Source of the DNA: Paenibacillus sp. BJ-4
Lineage (GTDB): Bacteria > Bacillota > Bacilli > Paenibacillales > Paenibacillaceae
NCBI RefSeq assembly: GCF_020404765.1
Contig: NZ_JAIVEM010000030.1
Location: 1-64,000 of the forward strand
DNA: 64,000 nt
Direction of reading: 5' to 3'
Below, one piece after another: positions 8,106 to 17,174 of the stretch. The notes beneath the pieces are model-generated. The model was not told the DNA's origin. It worked only from the letters and a program-made list of their open reading frames with translations, and did no database searches. The position numbers and the translations under genes are program-made. How positions within the stretch are numbered: position 1 is the stretch's first letter; every line of letters starts with the position of its first letter.

Positions 8106-9440
8106 TCAGACACCGCTGACAGCCGGACGCTTTAATTTCTCCTGATTCAGAATTCCCTTCGGGTCGTTGTGGTGTTTGATCTCCCACAAACGGTCGTGGG
8201 TGTATGATCGTCCGCCTTCCTTCAAATCCCAGGTATGCGGGTTATTGACTACAACCCCGTTTTCCTCGTAACGCTCCATCAGCTGATCCAGACGTTCCTC
8301 CGTTGTGAAGGGAACAAGCGGCAGGCCGGAGATCAGCAAGTTTCCGTTTTGCCGGGCAAATTCTATATGATTCATCACTTCCGGATATTCCTTTTTCATA
8401 GCCCAGATTTGCTCAATGGCACAGGCAGGATCAAAATTCAGCTGCAGATAGGTCAAGCCCGGGTCTGTCTTGCGCGCCCACAGGGTTGTATGGTTCCACG
8501 TAAAGTCGGATACACCGACGCCTTTATGATACTGATCGGCGGAGACCTTTTTAGACGTTTGCCCGTCGTTTTCCGCTATGGTACGCTCCAGTCGCGATTC
8601 ACAGGCCGTATCCATTTCAAGTAGTACTGCGGTACGCCCTTCGGGAATATCGAGAGGTACAAAATAGGATGAAATCGGCCATTCATGAATAGAAATGAGC
8701 CTCTTTACAAGAGACGTATCTTCAGCAACCAACTGCCCGAAGCGAAAAGCTTGTTCAAAGCTGTCAAAGGTTACTGCCCACTGCATCCATTCCACCCGCG
8801 GGGCCAGATTGATTTCCACCTCAGACAGAATGCCGATTGTACCGTAGGTATGCAGGTAAGGCTGCACTTCTTCTCCTTGGAGCTCAATGGTACGGGGCTG
8901 AACCTCGACGGTCTTGATTTTCAGGGAACGTACCAGCCCGTCCCAGATGGTCCCCCAACTGATCGAACCGATGCCCCCAAAACCACCGCACAAAAAACCA
9001 CCGATCGTCGCAGTTTGAAAGGTAGAGGGCATCGTTCGCAGCTCATAGCCCACCTTGCGGGCAGTAGATTCCATTTTGCCCAGCCTTGCTCCAGCCTGAA
9101 CCCGCATTTTACCTTCTCCCGTTTCGAGCACCTTATTGTACTTGGCCAGATTCAGCACGATTCCGCCAGTGACCGGGACACATTGGCCATAGTTGCCGGT
9201 ACCGTTACCCCGGACGGTAAGTGGAATCCCCAGTTCCGCAGCAATGGAGAGCAGAGAGTCAAGCTCCTCCTCGGTGCGAGGACTGGCGATGCACTCGGCA
9301 ACCTTGCCCTGCAGCTGACTGGTCAGCACAGGAGAGAAGTGATGATAATCCATCGAATATTTGGCGATTGCTGGCTCCTCCCACTGCAGCAGCTCAGGTT
9401 CGATACGTTCTTTCAGAATGGCTGTCCAATGTTCACTCAT
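8106..9440 (-). CDS. FAD-linked oxidase (PCMH-type)
   Basis: This 444-residue flavoprotein of the vanillyl-alcohol-oxidase / glycolate-oxidase GlcD family has a PCMH FAD-binding domain at about residues 45-225. Key stretches are PRTEEELDSLLSIAAELG, VRGNGTGNYGQ and the FAD-pyrophosphate region QTATIGGFLCGGFGGIGS. The C-terminal half is the substrate cap. These enzymes oxidise hydroxy acids, alcohols or amines, usually passing electrons to O2 or a quinone. Start ATG follows GGAGGGG. It lies between the second binding protein and CocE, in the same leftward operon. It is the only obvious redox enzyme in the set, so it likely performs a desaturation or dehydrogenation in the route. Confidence 0.8.
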   Translation of the reverse strand: MSEHWTAILKERIEPELLQWEEPAIAKYSMDYHHFSPVLTSQLQGKVAECIASPRTEEELDSLLSIAAELGIPLTVRGNGTGNYGQCVPVTGGIVLNLAKYNKVLETGEGKMRVQAGARLGKMESTARKVGYELRTMPSTFQTATIGGFLCGGFGGIGSISWGTIWDGLVRSLKIKTVEVQPRTIELQGEEVQPYLHTYGTIGILSEVEINLAPRVEWMQWAVTFDSFEQAFRFGQLVAEDTSLVKRLISIHEWPISSYFVPLDIPEGRTAVLLEMDTACESRLERTIAENDGQTSKKVSADQYHKGVGVSDFTWNHTTLWARKTDPGLTYLQLNFDPACAIEQIWAMKKEYPEVMNHIEFARQNGNLLISGLPLVPFTTEERLDQLMERYEENGVVVNNPHTWDLKEGGRSYTHDRLWEIKHHNDPKGILNQEKLKRPAVSGV

Positions 9441-9490
9441 TCAGTTCCCCTCCATATGTTTTCATTCAGCCTGCCTAAAGGTTCATCGAC

Positions 9491-10522
9491 CTAAGAATGC
9501 GGCAGAAACTTATCCGTGAATACCTTGCTGACATCGGGCTCTGATTTCAATGCTCCAATCTCTGTTAGCTGCCGTCCGAGCTCCGTCCAGCGCTCCTCTG
9601 TCATATAACCAACACCGTGTTTCACCGCATCACCTTCATATACGAACGGGATAAGCGTTTTCGCCGCATAATTCAGCTTTTCTTTCGTAAAATCCGGGTT
9701 TTCCTTTAAAATGACATCATTCACGGTATCATAATTGGTCTTGTAATAATCCCAGCCCTTCATCGAAGCCTCGACATAAGCACGCACAATATCAGGATGA
9801 TCCTGAATATACTTCTCTGTCGTAAACAGCACATTGGAATACGGGTTATAACCGGCATCCGCCAGTAGTAGGAAATTAATGTCCACATTCTGCTGCTTCA
9901 TCTCGTACGGCTCACTAGTTACATATCCCTGAATGGCAACCTTTTCATCGGCTACAAAAGGAGCCAGAGAACCGGTATAAGCCATTTCCTTCACATTATC
10001 CAATTGGTATTTACTCTTCACAAAATCCCAGAACACCGAGCCTGTCCCCACGTAAACGGCGCGGTTGTTCAAATCGGCAAGGGAGGAAATGTTCTGGTTG
10101 GCATGAACCATAAGTCCCTGCGGGCTTTTCTGGAAAATCGTCGCAATCGCTACAAGGGGGATTCCTTCTTCACGGGCAACCAACAATTGATCCGCCGTAG
10201 CAAGTCCGAACTGCGCCTTTCCGGAAGCCACGATCTGTGTTGGAGACACCTGCGGCCCTCCTGCCTGGATGGTCATATCTAGACCAGCCTCTTTGTAATA
10301 CCCCTGCTCCTTTGCCGCATACAGACCGCCGTGCTCCGCCTGTGCAAACCAGTTCGTCACCTGTGTGACTGCCGTGATTTCCCCGCTTCCCCCCGTGGAG
10401 CCCGATGTCTCGGCAGCGGCATTCTGAGAGGTTGGCTGATTGCCGCAAGCCGCCAGCAATGTTGATAAGGAAAGCATTGCTGCCAGTAAAACAGCAAATC
10501 CCTTTTGTCTGTACTTGTTCAT
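9491..10522 (-). CDS. ABC substrate-binding lipoprotein, NMT1/THI5-like (copy 2)
   Basis: This 343-residue extracellular binding protein of the SsuA/NMT1-THI5 type resembles sulfonate, taurine and pyrimidine (formylaminopyrimidine) binders. It has a basic start, a hydrophobic segment and a lipobox LLAAC with C26 as the lipidated Cys. The mature part begins binding-lobe segments such as NWFAQAEHGGLYAAKEQGYY and VYVGTGSVFWDFVKSKY. It is paralogous to the other binding protein in the same operon: the two share ...EHGG/DGGYF..., GGPQVS/GGPEVST and ...GYMTEERW/GYMTKERW. ATG 10522 is preferred over an upstream TTG at 10540, with GGGGAG upstream. No second permease or ATPase accompanies it, so it probably shares the single transporter. 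Confidence 0.85.
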   Translation of the reverse strand: MNKYRQKGFAVLLAAMLSLSTLLAACGNQPTSQNAAAETSGSTGGSGEITAVTQVTNWFAQAEHGGLYAAKEQGYYKEAGLDMTIQAGGPQVSPTQIVASGKAQFGLATADQLLVAREEGIPLVAIATIFQKSPQGLMVHANQNISSLADLNNRAVYVGTGSVFWDFVKSKYQLDNVKEMAYTGSLAPFVADEKVAIQGYVTSEPYEMKQQNVDINFLLLADAGYNPYSNVLFTTEKYIQDHPDIVRAYVEASMKGWDYYKTNYDTVNDVILKENPDFTKEKLNYAAKTLIPFVYEGDAVKHGVGYMTEERWTELGRQLTEIGALKSEPDVSKVFTDKFLPHS

Positions 10523-10546
10523 CTCATTACCACTCCCCAAGGAAAA

Positions 10547-11425
10547 TTACTGATGATTGTATTCTACATCCGCTACAGGATTACGAAGCGTCGTAAAGCC
10601 GCTGATTCTGCATTCGGCGACATCTCCGTGCTGAATCTGGACAGACCCCGGTGTGCCCGTCATGATCACATCGCCCGGATAGAGAGTCATCATCTGTGAA
10701 AAATACGAAACAATGAACCATGGATGATAAATCATGCGAGACACAGTATTGCTATGAATAACCTCACCGTTCAACACAGTTTCAACGGCGAGGCTCTGCA
10801 GATCGCTTATTTCGTCAGGTGTTATTAGCTGTGGTCCAAGACTGAAAAATGTATCGAATACCTTGGATCGCTGCAGGAATCTGGGATTCCTTGCGTGAAT
10901 GTCCTGGCTTGTCATATCCAGTGTTGTGGCAAAGCCGGCGATGACGTCCCGCACGCGTTCTTCCGGCACATTTTTGCAGCTTCGACCGATAATAATGCCA
11001 AGCTCCGCTTCTGATGTCACATTCACAGCCTGAGTCGGCAGTCGAATATACTCTTCGGGCCCGATCAGGCTTGAGTCCGGCTTCATGAAGCAGACCGGCT
11101 CAAGCTCTGGAGGAGTGGATGCGAGATCGATCGCTTTCTGTACATAATTCATGCCAATTCCCCATACTTTGCGGGGGTGGCGGAAGAGAGGAGCACGTAT
11201 GGCCACCTCCACAGGTATGAAAGGGATCGATGACCATGTTCTGTTCCCGTACCTCTGATACCACTGGACAAGCTCCTCTAGCTGACCCTGCTGCAATATT
11301 TCCATAATGGAGGTGCCCCATGCACTTCCTTCCGCCCTATTGATCTCCTCCAGAAGGAAGAATCGTTCTCCATGCTCAATCGCGGCCCGTTCACCATCGC
11401 CGTGTTTTAGACTGACGAGCTTCAC
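10547..11425 (-). CDS. Fumarylacetoacetate hydrolase-family protein
   Basis: This 292-residue protein has the FAH C-terminal fold. The core spans about residues 75-285, with FMKPDSSLIGPEEYI and SEAELGIIIGR carrying acidic divalent-metal ligands, and VIMTGTPGSVQ near the end, as in the family. FAH enzymes hydrolyse or decarboxylate beta-dicarbonyl acids or hydrate dienoates. Start GTG at 11425 overlaps the creatininase stop as GTGA, so translation is coupled. The next gene begins 24 nt downstream. Within this operon it would act late, on an open-chain keto or dicarbonyl acid; this is inference. Confidence 0.82.
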   Translation of the reverse strand: MKLVSLKHGDGERAAIEHGERFFLLEEINRAEGSAWGTSIMEILQQGQLEELVQWYQRYGNRTWSSIPFIPVEVAIRAPLFRHPRKVWGIGMNYVQKAIDLASTPPELEPVCFMKPDSSLIGPEEYIRLPTQAVNVTSEAELGIIIGRSCKNVPEERVRDVIAGFATTLDMTSQDIHARNPRFLQRSKVFDTFFSLGPQLITPDEISDLQSLAVETVLNGEVIHSNTVSRMIYHPWFIVSYFSQMMTLYPGDVIMTGTPGSVQIQHGDVAECRISGFTTLRNPVADVEYNHQ

Positions 11426-12264
11426 GGGCGGCTTCCTGCCGGCTGCTGAACCGGTTCAGTCCCGCGAACATCGGTGATTTCAAAATCACACAGTTCCTCC
11501 AGCGCCTCCGACAGAATCGCCGAGATTCTGTCCTGAATGATTGTGCCTTTCTCAGGCGTGGCCGTCGTAGCATCCCCGGCAATGCCGGTAGCGGAGATAT
11601 CAGCCATCTTCCAGGCGAAGCGGATTTTCCCTTCTAATGTAAGAAAGCGGTAAGAGGACATATCAGGAAGCTCTTTGACAAGGAGCTCCTTCTGCACCCA
11701 ATCCGGTTTGATGGACATCACCAAAGAAGTCTCATAATCGCCGCCGTGAATACCGTATTCCAGTTCCTCGGAAGACAGGAGGTCCTCCGCCACATTCAGA
11801 CTGCTGGGACTGAGATAGAAAACCATCATCCCTGTTCTAATCCGGATTTCCCGTGATACGGTATTCAGCAAATCCACGTTGCCGCCATGTGTATTAAACA
11901 ACAGCAGCTTGCGAAAACCGCTGGTCTTCAGACTTTCTGCAATGTCCAGCATTATGGCATGCAGCGTGCTTGCAGACAAGGAAATGGTGCCCGGTAGCCC
12001 GATATGCTCATTGCTTTTACCATACGAGACTGGAGGCAGTAGCCAAATCTCCTTATCCGGCCGCACGCGCTCCAGCGTTTGTGTTAATGTCGCTTCCCCA
12101 ATCAAAGTGTCCGTATATACAGGCAGATGGGGTCCATGCTGCTCCACAGCTCCGACCGGCAGAATAACCAGCGCCTTATCCTTCGGCAGTTCTTTGACCT
12201 GTTTGCTTGTCAGACGGGGCAAAAAGCGCTCCTCCCATGCTGTTCCTTCATATCGTTGAAACAT
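11422..12264 (-). CDS. Creatininase-family amidohydrolase
   Basis: This 280-residue member of the creatininase family comprises metal-dependent cyclic-amide hydrolases and formamide hydrolases. The metal-binding motif VGAVEQHGPHLPVYTDT supplies Glu, His and Asp ligands; NTHGGNVDLLN and HGGDYETS supply the His and Glu of the second metal site. Family members open creatinine or act on formamido-pyrimidine compounds, such as riboflavin-pathway ArfB. ATG 12264 is chosen over GTG 12273 because AAAGGG sits eight bases upstream of the former. It follows the amidase by 75 nt and overlaps the FAH-family gene. A cyclic amide or N-formyl amide substrate fits the neighbourhood. Confidence 0.82.
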   Translation of the reverse strand: MFQRYEGTAWEERFLPRLTSKQVKELPKDKALVILPVGAVEQHGPHLPVYTDTLIGEATLTQTLERVRPDKEIWLLPPVSYGKSNEHIGLPGTISLSASTLHAIMLDIAESLKTSGFRKLLLFNTHGGNVDLLNTVSREIRIRTGMMVFYLSPSSLNVAEDLLSSEELEYGIHGGDYETSLVMSIKPDWVQKELLVKELPDMSSYRFLTLEGKIRFAWKMADISATGIAGDATTATPEKGTIIQDRISAILSEALEELCDFEITDVRGTEPVQQPAGSRP

Positions 12265-12339
12265 AACTGACACCCTTTCTCCTGCGGCTTTGATGTTCTT
12301 TTCGCGTTGCTTAATGTCCTTATATATTGAGTGATGCTC

Positions 12340-13515
12340 TTATCCTTTTACTGCCGGAAAAAGGGATGTGGCCCATTCCAGCAGACGCTGATCCTGTCCC
12401 GGGCCGGCGATGAGAGAAATACCGACTGGGCATCCCAGTACCTCGGCAGCGGGGATCGTAAGCTGCGGCAATCCCGACAAGCCGGCAATGCAGGTCAAAC
12501 GCATCGTTTTCACTCTTCGTTCTTCAATTAAAGGTCCGCCCAGTCCCAGCTTCGGGGCCGCTCCAGTAGTCGTCGGTATCACAAGCACCGTATCCGTTCC
12601 GAGCAGGTCAGTCATGTGCTTGCACACCTCAAGCCGGCGTTCTGCTTCCTTCTCCTGATCGGCACGTTCAATGGTGCCTGCCCAGGAGAATCGCCCGGCT
12701 ATATCCGATCCGAAGGCCGGCTGCTCACGTTCAATCCAGTCCCTATGCTCCTGCCATATTTCGTAGCCTTGGATCGTCCTGAACATGGTCATCCATTCAG
12801 GTAGACCCTGCGGGGCGATGCAAACAGTTTCATGGCTCGCAGCTAGGCCGCACAGCAACTCCAGGCAAGGGGCAAGCGCCTCTTTGCTCTCAGTGTCAGC
12901 CAGCTCCCAGGCATCTTCACCGATTAGCACCGTGCTAAAGTCAGAAACCGAGGCTATCTGTGGCAAAAGCACTTTACCTACCCGACGCAGCGTCTCGGGA
13001 TCGCGTGCCATCCAGCCAACGGTGTCGAAGCTGGCGGCGAGCGGAATAACGCCTTTCTCGGAGACAATGCCATGCGTCGGACGCATTCCATAAACTCCGC
13101 AGTACGAAGACGGCACACGTACCGATCCTCCCGTATCCGTTCCAAGGGCAAAGTCGGCAAGCCCTGCGGCGACGGCAACCGCTGATCCGCTGGATGAACC
13201 ACCAGGGATACGGTCCCGGGCCTTCGGATTCACCGGTGTTCCGTAATGGACATTTTCACCGTTCAGGCTGAACATCAGCTCATCCGTATGTGTCGTACCC
13301 GTTAGTCGCGCCCCCTCCAGCAGCAGCAGGCTGAGCGCTTCCGCGTGCTCCACCGCCGGGCCGTGCGTCTGGAGCCAACATGGATTGCCCGCGCCGTTTG
13401 TATAATCACGTACAGCAAACACATCCTTGACCATAAAGCTGAGTCCACTCAGCGTTCCCTGTCCTGTCGGTTCAACCGTCACCTGATTGACAACGGCGTT
13501 CCATTGATCTTTCAT
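12340..13515 (-). CDS. Amidase-signature-family hydrolase
   Basis: This 391-residue amidase has the Ser-cisSer-Lys catalytic triad of the amidase signature family: K30 in SFMVKDVF, the Gly/Ser-rich loop IPGGSSSGSAVAVAAG (Ser 107-109), and nucleophile S131 in GTDTGGSVRVP. It is shorter than most members (usually 450-500 residues), resembling compact amidases such as AtzE-like and indole-acetamide-hydrolase-like forms. Start ATG; the gene lies 22 nt after the cysteine hydrolase. It probably hydrolyses a carboxamide or carbamoyl group released earlier in the route. The substrate is not known. Confidence 0.85.
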   Translation of the reverse strand: MKDQWNAVVNQVTVEPTGQGTLSGLSFMVKDVFAVRDYTNGAGNPCWLQTHGPAVEHAEALSLLLLEGARLTGTTHTDELMFSLNGENVHYGTPVNPKARDRIPGGSSSGSAVAVAAGLADFALGTDTGGSVRVPSSYCGVYGMRPTHGIVSEKGVIPLAASFDTVGWMARDPETLRRVGKVLLPQIASVSDFSTVLIGEDAWELADTESKEALAPCLELLCGLAASHETVCIAPQGLPEWMTMFRTIQGYEIWQEHRDWIEREQPAFGSDIAGRFSWAGTIERADQEKEAERRLEVCKHMTDLLGTDTVLVIPTTTGAAPKLGLGGPLIEERRVKTMRLTCIAGLSGLPQLTIPAAEVLGCPVGISLIAGPGQDQRLLEWATSLFPAVKG

Positions 13516-13537
13516 CGAGTCATCCCATCCTTTCCGA

Positions 13538-14350
13538 TCACCCTTCCAGAGGGGCCAGCTCTTCCGCTGTATTTCCCTCTTTACGGGCCGCTGCCCCGTT
13601 CAGCTCTTTCACCAGCCAGTTGGAATTGGCGACGAAGCCATAGCATTGCTTAATATTGTATAAAGTGGCTTCTATGCAGAAAGCTGGGGAGCTTGTTGCC
13701 GAGCAGTCCTCCAGAAGTATGCCGTCATATCCGAGACAAGCCGCGTCCTGCAGTGTATGCATAACACACTGATCAAGATTTACCCCGGCAAATAACACCG
13801 TCTGAATATTCAGATTGCGCAGAATGCTATCCAGTGGTGTGTCCCAAAACCCGCTCATGCGGTATTTATCCACATAGATATCATCAGGGGCCGAATCCAG
13901 ATCGTCGACAATTGCCGCTCCCCAACTGCCTTTCTCTAGCACCTTAGAGCCGTTCCCCGGCAGCGGGTCCCCGATGCCGTTGCCACGTCCGTCTGGATTG
14001 TATACATGAAGCACGGATGGCGGCACGTTCATCCGGTCTTCCCGGTTGCCCCAGTTCACCCAGATGACAGGCACACCCGCTTTACGCAGCTCAGGCAGCA
14101 GCCGGTTCAGCCGACTGACCGGGTTCAGGAGCGGTGATGTATCTGCTCCGATGGAATCCAGCCAGCCTCCCGGTGTGCAGAAATCATTCTGCATATCGAT
14201 GACAATGACCGCCGTATGCTCCAGATCAAATATGAGTTCCTGCGGCTGTGCAGGAAGGGTTACGGACTTGCCGTGCTTTTGCGTCCGTCTTAGATCCACC
14301 AGCGTTTCGGACACTTGCCAATAGCTCTTTCGATTTCCAAGTTTGAACAT
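13538..14350 (-). CDS. RutB-like cysteine hydrolase (isochorismatase superfamily)
   Basis: This 270-residue cysteine hydrolase has the Asp-Lys-Cys triad visible as D52 (VIDMQNDF), K162 (VDKYRMSGFW) and C195 (GVNLDQCVMHTL). The run KGSWGAAIVDDL...SGFWDTPLDSILRNL closely follows the pattern of RutB, the ureidoacrylate amidohydrolase of pyrimidine degradation; N-carbamoylsarcosine and biuret hydrolases are other relatives. ATG 14350 with GAGGGA eight bases upstream is preferred; an alternative ATG at 14416 overlaps the previous stop as ATGA. RutB releases CO2 and ammonia from a carbamoyl group, so a carbamoyl-amide intermediate is suggested for this operon. No RutA-type ring-opening oxygenase is seen nearby. 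Confidence 0.85.
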   Translation of the reverse strand: MFKLGNRKSYWQVSETLVDLRRTQKHGKSVTLPAQPQELIFDLEHTAVIVIDMQNDFCTPGGWLDSIGADTSPLLNPVSRLNRLLPELRKAGVPVIWVNWGNREDRMNVPPSVLHVYNPDGRGNGIGDPLPGNGSKVLEKGSWGAAIVDDLDSAPDDIYVDKYRMSGFWDTPLDSILRNLNIQTVLFAGVNLDQCVMHTLQDAACLGYDGILLEDCSATSSPAFCIEATLYNIKQCYGFVANSNWLVKELNGAAARKEGNTAEELAPLEG

Positions 14351-14412
14351 ATAAAATTCCCTCATTTTTCTAAAAATTCTGGTTTGAGGCTTTAAATACT
14401 TTTGGTTCACGT

Positions 14413-15441
14413 TCATGGTTTCATCAGATATTCGGTCGTGAACGCCTTGGCAACATCCTGTGCCTTCGTTAATCCTCTGCCCTTGATCATCTGATCCTGC
14501 AGGGTGTTCCAGCGTTCCTTTGTCATGTAACCGATACCGTTTGCCTCGGATTCCTTGTTAAGAATAAAGGTTTTTTCCTGCACTGCCTCATAATTCATTG
14601 CTTCTACCGTCATATCCGGATTGTAGGTCTGAATGAACGGGTTTACCTTTTTATAGTTGTCAAGATAATAGCTCCAACCCTTCTGACTTGCCTGCACCAC
14701 AGCCTCTACGACATCAGGGTGCTCTTTAAGGTAATCTTCGGTTGTGAAAAGAACATCTGCATAGTTCGCATAACCGGAATCGGCGATTTTCAGATAGTCC
14801 ACCTCAACCCCCTGCTGGGAAAGCGCGTAAGGCTCGTTCGTGATGTAACCCTGATTGAGCGAATTGGGGTCATTGATAAAATTGACAAGCTGTCCGTTAT
14901 ACTTCATTTCTTTTACATCTGTCAGATTGTATTGGCTCTTAATATATTCCCAGTAAGGCACCGCTGTACCGATGTATACGGTTTTGCCGTTCAGGTCTGT
15001 GAAATCCTGGATGTTTTTCCCTTTGTGGTACATAAGAACCTGCGGTGTGCTCTGAAAGCCGGCAAGGATACCGACAACAGGGATTCCCTGTTCCCGCGCC
15101 TTCAAAATTTCATCCGCATAAGAGATGCCGAATTCAGCTTTGCCTGCAGCGACAAGCTGCATGGTTGACACCTCGGGACCTCCCGGCTGAATCGTCATGC
15201 CGATCCCCTTGTCCTTATAGTAGTTCTGCTGCAATGCCGCAAAATAGCCTCCATCTTCACCTTTGGAGTACCAGCCCTCGATCAGTCTCACCTGCTTCAG
15301 ATCTGTTCCGGCTTCCCCTTTCGCCGGGGCGGAGGATTCTGGAGCGAAGGAATTGGAGCATGCGCTCAGAAGCAGCATGATCAAAGCTGCAGCCGACAGC
15401 AGCCACTTCTTGTAACGTAAGTTCATATGATGTTTGGACAT
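14413..15441 (-). CDS. ABC substrate-binding lipoprotein, NMT1/THI5-like (copy 1)
   Basis: This 342-residue lipoprotein of the SsuA/NMT1 type has a signal peptide with lipobox LLSAC (C28). The binding lobes include EGWYSKGEDGGYFAALQQNYY, GGPEVSTMQLVAAGKAEFG and VYIGTAVPYWEYIKSQY. It directly follows the permease and ATPase genes, so it is the obvious partner of that transporter. Start ATG 15441 lies behind GAGAGGGA; a longer version starting at 15471 would overlap the permease stop. It is clearly homologous throughout to the second binding protein at 9491-10522. The ligand is unknown; relatives bind sulfonates, nitrate-like ions or aminopyrimidines. Confidence 0.87.
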   Translation of the reverse strand: MSKHHMNLRYKKWLLSAAALIMLLLSACSNSFAPESSAPAKGEAGTDLKQVRLIEGWYSKGEDGGYFAALQQNYYKDKGIGMTIQPGGPEVSTMQLVAAGKAEFGISYADEILKAREQGIPVVGILAGFQSTPQVLMYHKGKNIQDFTDLNGKTVYIGTAVPYWEYIKSQYNLTDVKEMKYNGQLVNFINDPNSLNQGYITNEPYALSQQGVEVDYLKIADSGYANYADVLFTTEDYLKEHPDVVEAVVQASQKGWSYYLDNYKKVNPFIQTYNPDMTVEAMNYEAVQEKTFILNKESEANGIGYMTKERWNTLQDQMIKGRGLTKAQDVAKAFTTEYLMKP

Positions 15442-15467
15442 GTTGGATCCCTCTCCCGGTTCTGGTA

Positions 15468-16346
15468 TCATTTCATTGCCGACTCATGCCAGGACTTCAA
15501 AAGCTTGTTCGACACCATGTTGATGATCAGGAAAAATGCTATTCCCAAGGCCGATGCCGCTAAACCGCAGGCGAACAGGTAAGGAGTTTGCAGGCGGGTT
15601 GCCGCAACGGTAATCCCGTATCCGAGTCCACCCTGTCCGCCACCAATGCCTGCAATGTATTCACCCACGATCGCTCCGACAACCGAACTGGAGCATGAAA
15701 TTTTCAGCCCTGCCATGATGTACGGGAGTGCCGCCGGAAATCGCAGCTTCCAGATTGTTTGCAGCTTGCTCGCATTATACAAATAGAATAAATTTTTCAT
15801 GTTCTGATCCGTTGAGTTCAATCCGATCAGCGTATTCGATAAAATCGGGAAAAAGCTGATTAGGAATGAGATGATCACAATGGCATTAATTCCCGCTCCG
15901 AACCAGATCACAATGATTGGCGCTACCGCTACGACCGGAATAGTTTGCAGGATAATGGCGTACGGATATACACTTTTTTCCACCGTTTTGGATAGCGCCA
16001 GCAGAATGGCTAATGAAATACCGAGCACTACACTGATCGCAAAACCGATCAACGCCTCTACAATGGTTGTGCTTACCGACGTAATCAGATTCGTGCTGTT
16101 CTCGGCGGCGGCTGCCGCAATATCGGATGGCTTGGGCAAAATATACGGAGGCATTCCGATCATCCGCACGATCATCTCCCATCCGCCGATAAACAGGACA
16201 AACACGACTAATGGCGGCAGAATTTTCTTCAGCAGGCCCAGGACCTGATTCTCGCCTGCCGGATAACTGCTGCGGGCATTTCCCTTCCCAGAGGCCCGGA
16301 TACCTGCTGCCGTTTCAACGGCTGGATTAGCTGCCATCTCTTCCAT
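15468..16346 (-). CDS. ABC transporter permease (SsuC/TauC type)
   Basis: This 292-residue inner-membrane permease of the binding-protein-dependent transport family has about six hydrophobic segments, beginning at PPLVVFVLFIGGWEMIV. The cytoplasmic EAA-type loop is in AASKLQTIWKLRFPAALPYIMAGLK, cited here by its centre LRFPAALPY, and docks the ATPase. Several ATGs are possible (16367, 16346, 16337); 16346 has the AGGAGAGGGA stretch upstream. It is 30 nt after the ATPase gene and next to the first binding protein. Together they form one importer. Confidence 0.87.
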   Translation of the reverse strand: MEEMAANPAVETAAGIRASGKGNARSSYPAGENQVLGLLKKILPPLVVFVLFIGGWEMIVRMIGMPPYILPKPSDIAAAAAENSTNLITSVSTTIVEALIGFAISVVLGISLAILLALSKTVEKSVYPYAIILQTIPVVAVAPIIVIWFGAGINAIVIISFLISFFPILSNTLIGLNSTDQNMKNLFYLYNASKLQTIWKLRFPAALPYIMAGLKISCSSSVVGAIVGEYIAGIGGGQGGLGYGITVAATRLQTPYLFACGLAASALGIAFFLIINMVSNKLLKSWHESAMK

Positions 16347-16376
16347 TTTCCTTCCCTCTCCTCTCATTTCTGGCTA

Positions 16377-17174
16377 TCAATGCTTCAGCACAGCGGACAC
16401 GCTGCGTACATATTCACCGAATTCAGGACGGGTCCGGAATTCATCATCCCTCGGATAAGCAAACGGAATATCGATGAAATCCGAAATTTTACCGGGACGG
16501 GGCGTCATCACCACTACTTTTGTCGATAGGAACACACTTTCAAACACGTTATGCGTAATGAACAGAACCGACATCTTTTTGTCCTGTTCCCAAATATTCA
16601 GCAGTTCATCCTGCAGCGTCTGCCTGGTAATTTCATCAAGGGCGCCAAACGGTTCATCCATTAACAGCAACTTGGGTCTGGATATCAACGCTCGTGCAAT
16701 CGATACTCTCATCTTCATTCCGCCTGACAACTCACGGGGCAGCACCTTCATATAATTCTTCAGGCCTACCAGCTCAAGAACCCGCTCCCCTTCGGTAATA
16801 CGCTCCTTCCTGGATACGCCGCGCAAAGTAAGAGGCATGGTGACATTATCGATCAGCTTGGCCCATGGCAGCAGGGTATGCTCCTGAAATACAAAGGCAA
16901 TCTCATTCTGTTTGCGCGCTTCCTTCGGCGAGGTGCCCAACACGGTCAGATGACCGGAGGTCGGTTCCGTCAAACCGGCAATCATATTAAAAATGGTCGA
17001 TTTACCGCAACCGGAAGGGCCGACAAAACAGAGAAATTCCCCTTCCCCCACATGCAGATCCGCATGCTGCACGGCTACAGTGCCATTGGGGTAGATTTTG
17101 CCGACATCATCGATAACAAGCATGGAACGGCTGTCCTTTTCGGCCGCAACCTGTTGATTTTGGGTAAGCTGCAT
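16377..17174 (-). CDS. ABC transporter ATP-binding protein (SsuB/TauB type)
   Basis: This 265-residue nucleotide-binding subunit has Walker A GPSGCGKST, the Q-loop FVFQEHTLLPW, signature LSGGMKMRVSIARAL, Walker B LLLMDEPFGALDE and switch His in FITHNVFES. Its organisation is that of SsuB/TauB/ThiZ ATPases for sulfonates and aminopyrimidines. ATG 17174 is chosen because GAGGGGG lies six bases upstream; an ATG at 17213 is less well placed. It is the first gene of the leftward operon, divergent from the PucR regulator, so the operon promoter lies in 17175-17443. Confidence 0.9.
   Translation of the reverse strand: MQLTQNQQVAAEKDSRSMLVIDDVGKIYPNGTVAVQHADLHVGEGEFLCFVGPSGCGKSTIFNMIAGLTEPTSGHLTVLGTSPKEARKQNEIAFVFQEHTLLPWAKLIDNVTMPLTLRGVSRKERITEGERVLELVGLKNYMKVLPRELSGGMKMRVSIARALISRPKLLLMDEPFGALDEITRQTLQDELLNIWEQDKKMSVLFITHNVFESVFLSTKVVVMTPRPGKISDFIDIPFAYPRDDEFRTRPEFGEYVRSVSAVLKH

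Noticed and set aside
2877..17174. Sulfonate-utilisation (ssu) operon
   Set aside because: The transporter type fits, but no sulfonate monooxygenase or FMN reductase is present, and the enzymes are C-N and amide hydrolases.
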